Assembly: GCF_050947335.1 (NCBI RefSeq)
Contig: NW_027473366.1
Span: 908,995 to 972,994, forward strand
From: Megachile rotundata
Lineage: Eukaryota > Arthropoda > Insecta > Hymenoptera > Megachilidae
Length of the DNA stretch: 64,000 nucleotides
Direction of reading: 5' to 3'
Position numbers and translations under genes: made by a program. Positions within the stretch are counted from its first letter, which is position 1; the number at the start of each line of letters is the position of its first letter. Under the pieces are notes generated by a model. That model did not search any database. It was not told where the DNA came from and saw only the letters and a program-made list of their open reading frames with translations. Below, piece by piece: positions 61,436 through 64,000 of this stretch.

Positions 61436-62852
61436 GATCGTGATTGTGTGATCGTGATTGTGAATGTGTGATTGTGATTGTGATTGTGTGAATGTGTGAT
61501 TGTGATTGTGTGATCGTGATTGTGTGATAGTGATTGTGTGATCGTGATTGTGTGATTGTGTGATTCTGATTGTGTGATTGTGATTGTGTGATTGTGATTG
61601 TGTGATTGTGATTGTGTGATTGTGATTGTGTGATCGTGATTGTGTGATCGTGATTGTGTGATCGTGATTGTGAATGTGTGATGGTGATTGTGATTGTGTG
61701 ACTGTGTGATTGGGATTGTGCGATCGAGATTGTGTGATCGTGACTGTGTGATCGTGATTGTGTGATGGTGTTTCTGTGGTCGTGATTGTGTGACCGTGAT
61801 TGTGTGGTCGTGATTGTGTGATCGTGATTGTGTGATCGTGTTTGTGTGATCGTGATTGTGATTGTGACTGCGTGGTTGTGATTGTGTGACTGTGATTGTG
61901 TGATCGCGATTGTGTGATCGTGATTGTGTGATCGTGATAGTGTGACCGTGATTGTGTGATCGTGATTGTGTGATCGTGATTGTGTGATAGTGATTGTGAT
62001 TGTGTGACTGTGTGATTGTGATTGTGATTGTGTGACTGTGTGATTGTAATTTTGTGATTGTGATTGTGTGATTGTGATTGTGATTGTGTGGTCGTGATTG
62101 TGTGATCGTGATTGTGTGATTGTCATTGTGTGATTGTGATTGTGTGATTGTGATTGTGTGATTTTGATTGTGTGATCGTGATTGTGTGACCGTGATTGTG
62201 TGATCGTGATTGAGTGATCGTGATTGTGTGATTGTAATTGTGTGATTGTGATTCAGTGATTGTGATTACGTGATTGTGCGATCGTCATTGTGCGATCGCG
62301 ATTGTGTGTTTGTGATTGTGTGGTCGTGATTTTGTGATCGTGATTGCGAGATCGTGATTGTGTGATTGTGTTATTGTGATTGTGTTATTGTGATTGTGTG
62401 ATCGTGATTGTGTGATGGTGATTGTGTGATGGTGATTGTGTGATTGTGATTGTGTGATCGTGACTGTGTGATCGTGATTGTGTCATCGCGATTGTGTGAT
62501 CGTGATTGTGTGACAGTGTTATTGTGATTGTTTGATTCTGATTGTGTGATTGTGACTGTGTGATCGTGATTGTGTGATCGTGATTGTGGGATTGTGACTG
62601 TGTGATTGTGTGATCGTGACTGTGTGATCGTGATTGTGTGATCGTGATTGTGGGATTGTGACTGTGTGATTGTGTGATCGTGATTGAGATTGTGTGATTG
62701 TGATTGTGTGATCGCGATTGTGTGATTGTGATTGTGTGGTCGTGATTTTGTGATCGTGATTGCGTGATGGTGATTGCGTGATCGTGATTGCGTGATCGTG
62801 ATTGTGTGACCGTGATTGTGTGATCGTGATTGTGCGACTGTGTTATTGTGAT
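61436..62852 (+). repeat. V-c block, last full copy
   Basis: Co-linear with 41630-43046 at an offset of 19806: GCGATCGAG 61720, GCGTGG 61870, GCGATCGC 62292-62299, closing GTGCGACTGTGTTATTG. One private substitution is GATTGTCATTG near 62120 where the others read GATTGTAATTG. Confidence 0.88.
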
Positions 62853-64000
62853 TGTGTGATTGTGATTGTGTGATTGTGATTGTGTGATTGTGATTGTGTG
62901 ATTGTGATTGTGTGATTGTGATTGTGTGATTGTGATTGTGTGATTGTGATTGTGTGATTGTGATTGTGTGATTGTGATTGTGTGATTGTGATTGTGTGAT
63001 TGTGATTGTGTGATTGTGATTGTGTGATTGTGATTGTGTGATTGTGATTGTGTGATTGTGATTGTGTGATTGTGATTGTGTGATTGTGATTGTGTGATTG
63101 TGATTGTGTGATTGTGATTGTGTGATTGTGATTGTGTGATTGTGATTGTGTGATTGTGATTGTGTGATTGTGATTGTGTGATTGTGATTGTGTGATTGTG
63201 ATTGCGTGATTGTGATTGTGTGATTGTGATTGTGTGATTGTGATTGTGTGATCGTGATTGTGTGACAGTGCTATTGTAATTGTGTGATTGTGATTGTGTG
63301 ATTGTGATTGTGTGATTGTGATTGTGTGATTGTGATTGTGTGATTGTGATTGTGTGATTGTGATTGTGTGATTGTGATTGTGTGATTGTGATTGTGTGAT
63401 TGTGATTGTGTGATTGTGATTGTGTGATTGTGATTGTGTGATTGTGATTGTGTGATTGTGATTGTGTGATTGTGATTGTGTGATTGTGATTGTGTGATTG
63501 TGATTGTGTGATTGTGATTGTGTGATTGTGATTGTGTGATTGTGATTGTGTGATTGTGATTGTGTGATTGTGATTGTGTGATTGTGATTGTGTGATTGTG
63601 ATTGTGTGATTGTGATTGTGTGATTGTGATTGTGTGATTGTGATTGTGTGATTGTGATTGTGTGATTGTGATTGTGTGATTGTGATTGTGTGATTGTGAT
63701 TGTGTGATTGTGATTGTGTGATTGTGATTGTGTGATTGTGATTGTGTGATTGTGATTGTGTGATTGTGATTGTGTGATTGTGATTGTGTGATTGTGATTG
63801 TGTGATTGTGATTGTGTGATTGTGATTGTGTGATTGTGATTGTGTGATTGTGATTGTGTGATTGTGATTGTGTGATTGTGATTGTGTGATTGTGATTGTG
63901 TGATTGTGATTGTGTGGTTGTGATTGTGTGATTGTGATTGTGTGATTGTGATTGTGTGATTGTGATTGTGTGATTGTGATTGTGTGATTGTGATTGTGTG
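62853..64000 (+). repeat. H arrays 14 and 15 with GACAG marker, cut by window edge
   Basis: Canonical units to about 63200, then GATTGCGTG, three canonical units, ATCG and GACAGTGCTATTGTAATTG (to about 63282). After that are canonical units to the window end with one GTGTGGTTG near 63915. The array runs off the right edge. Confidence 0.92.

Larger units (their letters stand above)
1..64000 (+). repeat. 14-bp satellite / large minisatellite array, whole window
   Basis: The window consists of tandem copies and variants of ATTGTGATTGTGTG, read on the + strand. The unit has no C, so G skew is complete in canonical copies; C appears only in variants such as ATCG, ACTG and GCG. The unit splits into a 6-mer (GTGATT) and an 8-mer (GTGTGATT); register changes are almost always one extra 6-mer or 8-mer. 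No segment is inverted and no unique sequence interrupts the array. Both ends run off the window, so the true length is unknown. The array probably lies in eukaryotic heterochromatin (pericentromeric, subtelomeric or interstitial), but that is inferred only from its size and homogeneity. Confidence 0.97.

Noticed and set aside
52089..62126. A 3345-codon open reading frame on the - strand (and frames of up to 1060 codons near 16.7-20.0 kb) coding a His/Asn/Thr/Ile/Gln/Ser repeat
   Set aside because: The canonical repeat has no stop in any - strand frame, all three frames give the same peptide, starts fall on random CAT variants and ends on TTATT or ATTAT variants. There is no domain, signal peptide, codon bias or start context. 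Identical frames elsewhere simply follow duplicated V blocks.
1..64000. CRISPR array
   Set aside because: Repeats are directly adjacent 14-mers with no unique spacers, no 25-40 bp repeats and no cas genes.
1..64000. Telomeric repeat
   Set aside because: The unit is 14 bp without the G-runs (TTAGGG, TTTAGGG or similar) of telomeres, and carries many internal variants in nested duplications.
1..64000. CRP-type operator sites (TGTGA half-sites everywhere)
   Set aside because: The partner half TCACA is absent from the canonical + strand, so there is no inverted repeat, and the context is not bacterial.
1..64000. G-quadruplex or strong Z-DNA potential
   Set aside because: G-runs rarely exceed three, and the alternating TG stretches are broken every few bases by GA and TT steps, so neither structure is strongly predicted by eye.
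1..64000. Pure assembly artefact
   Set aside because: Individual array lengths may be wrong, but the V blocks carry distinct, ordered and copy-specific variants that a collapsed or randomly extended assembly would not create. Only the H array lengths remain in doubt.

Overview
The whole 64 kb is one uninterrupted block of tandem-repeat (satellite or large minisatellite) DNA. I see no protein-coding gene, RNA gene, transposon or any unique-sequence DNA. The basic unit is 14 bp, ATTGTGATTGTGTG on the + strand (7 T, 5 G, 2 A, no C). Every block runs head to tail in the same orientation, so the + strand is G/T-rich and the - strand C/A-rich from end to end. Neither edge of the array is inside the window. 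A block this large, this homogeneous and with nested higher-order repeats points to a eukaryotic nuclear genome, probably assembled from long reads. The sequence does not let me name the organism or the chromosomal position.

Three kinds of DNA alternate. (1) H arrays: near-perfect runs of the 14-bp unit, from about 60 bp to 3 kb; the longest are 32484-35380, 52303-55322, 59076-61434 and 3444-5956. (2) B arrays: a subfamily ending in GTATG instead of GTGTG, at 10461-11878, 13125-13665, 15601-16778, 26841-27010 and 28403-28570. (3) V blocks: 0.4-1.9 kb stretches dense in substitutions (ATTG to ATCG, ACTG, ATGG, ATAG; GTGTG to GTGCG) and in 6-bp or 8-bp register steps. V blocks fall into four recurring classes, called here V-a, V-b, V-c and V-d, each recognised by fixed marker words. 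Copies of a class keep exact internal spacing, while the H arrays between them differ in length.

Layout. 1-10460: V-a, H, V-b, H, V-b, H, V-c. 10461-18007: B arrays alternating with V-a and V-b. 18008-25964: a second copy of 1-10362 with expanded and contracted H arrays. 25965-32483: two tandem copies of a B plus V-a module, then H and a sixth V-b. 32484-52302: long H arrays separated by V-c and V-d blocks, with a 4.7-5.0 kb higher-order repeat. 52303-64000: long perfect H arrays separated by full or shortened V-c blocks.

How it works together: nothing here encodes a pathway. The pattern records how the array grew: segmental duplications of about 0.65 to 10 kb, tandem doublings of 56, 98, 646, 682 and about 1550 bp, recombinant V-block junctions, and gain or loss of 14-bp units within H arrays. 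The very long open reading frames on the - strand (up to 3345 codons) are a by-product of composition: the canonical unit contains no stop codon in any of the three - strand frames. All offsets and copy numbers were worked out by eye from marker positions; a dot plot and tandem-repeat search should be used to confirm them.
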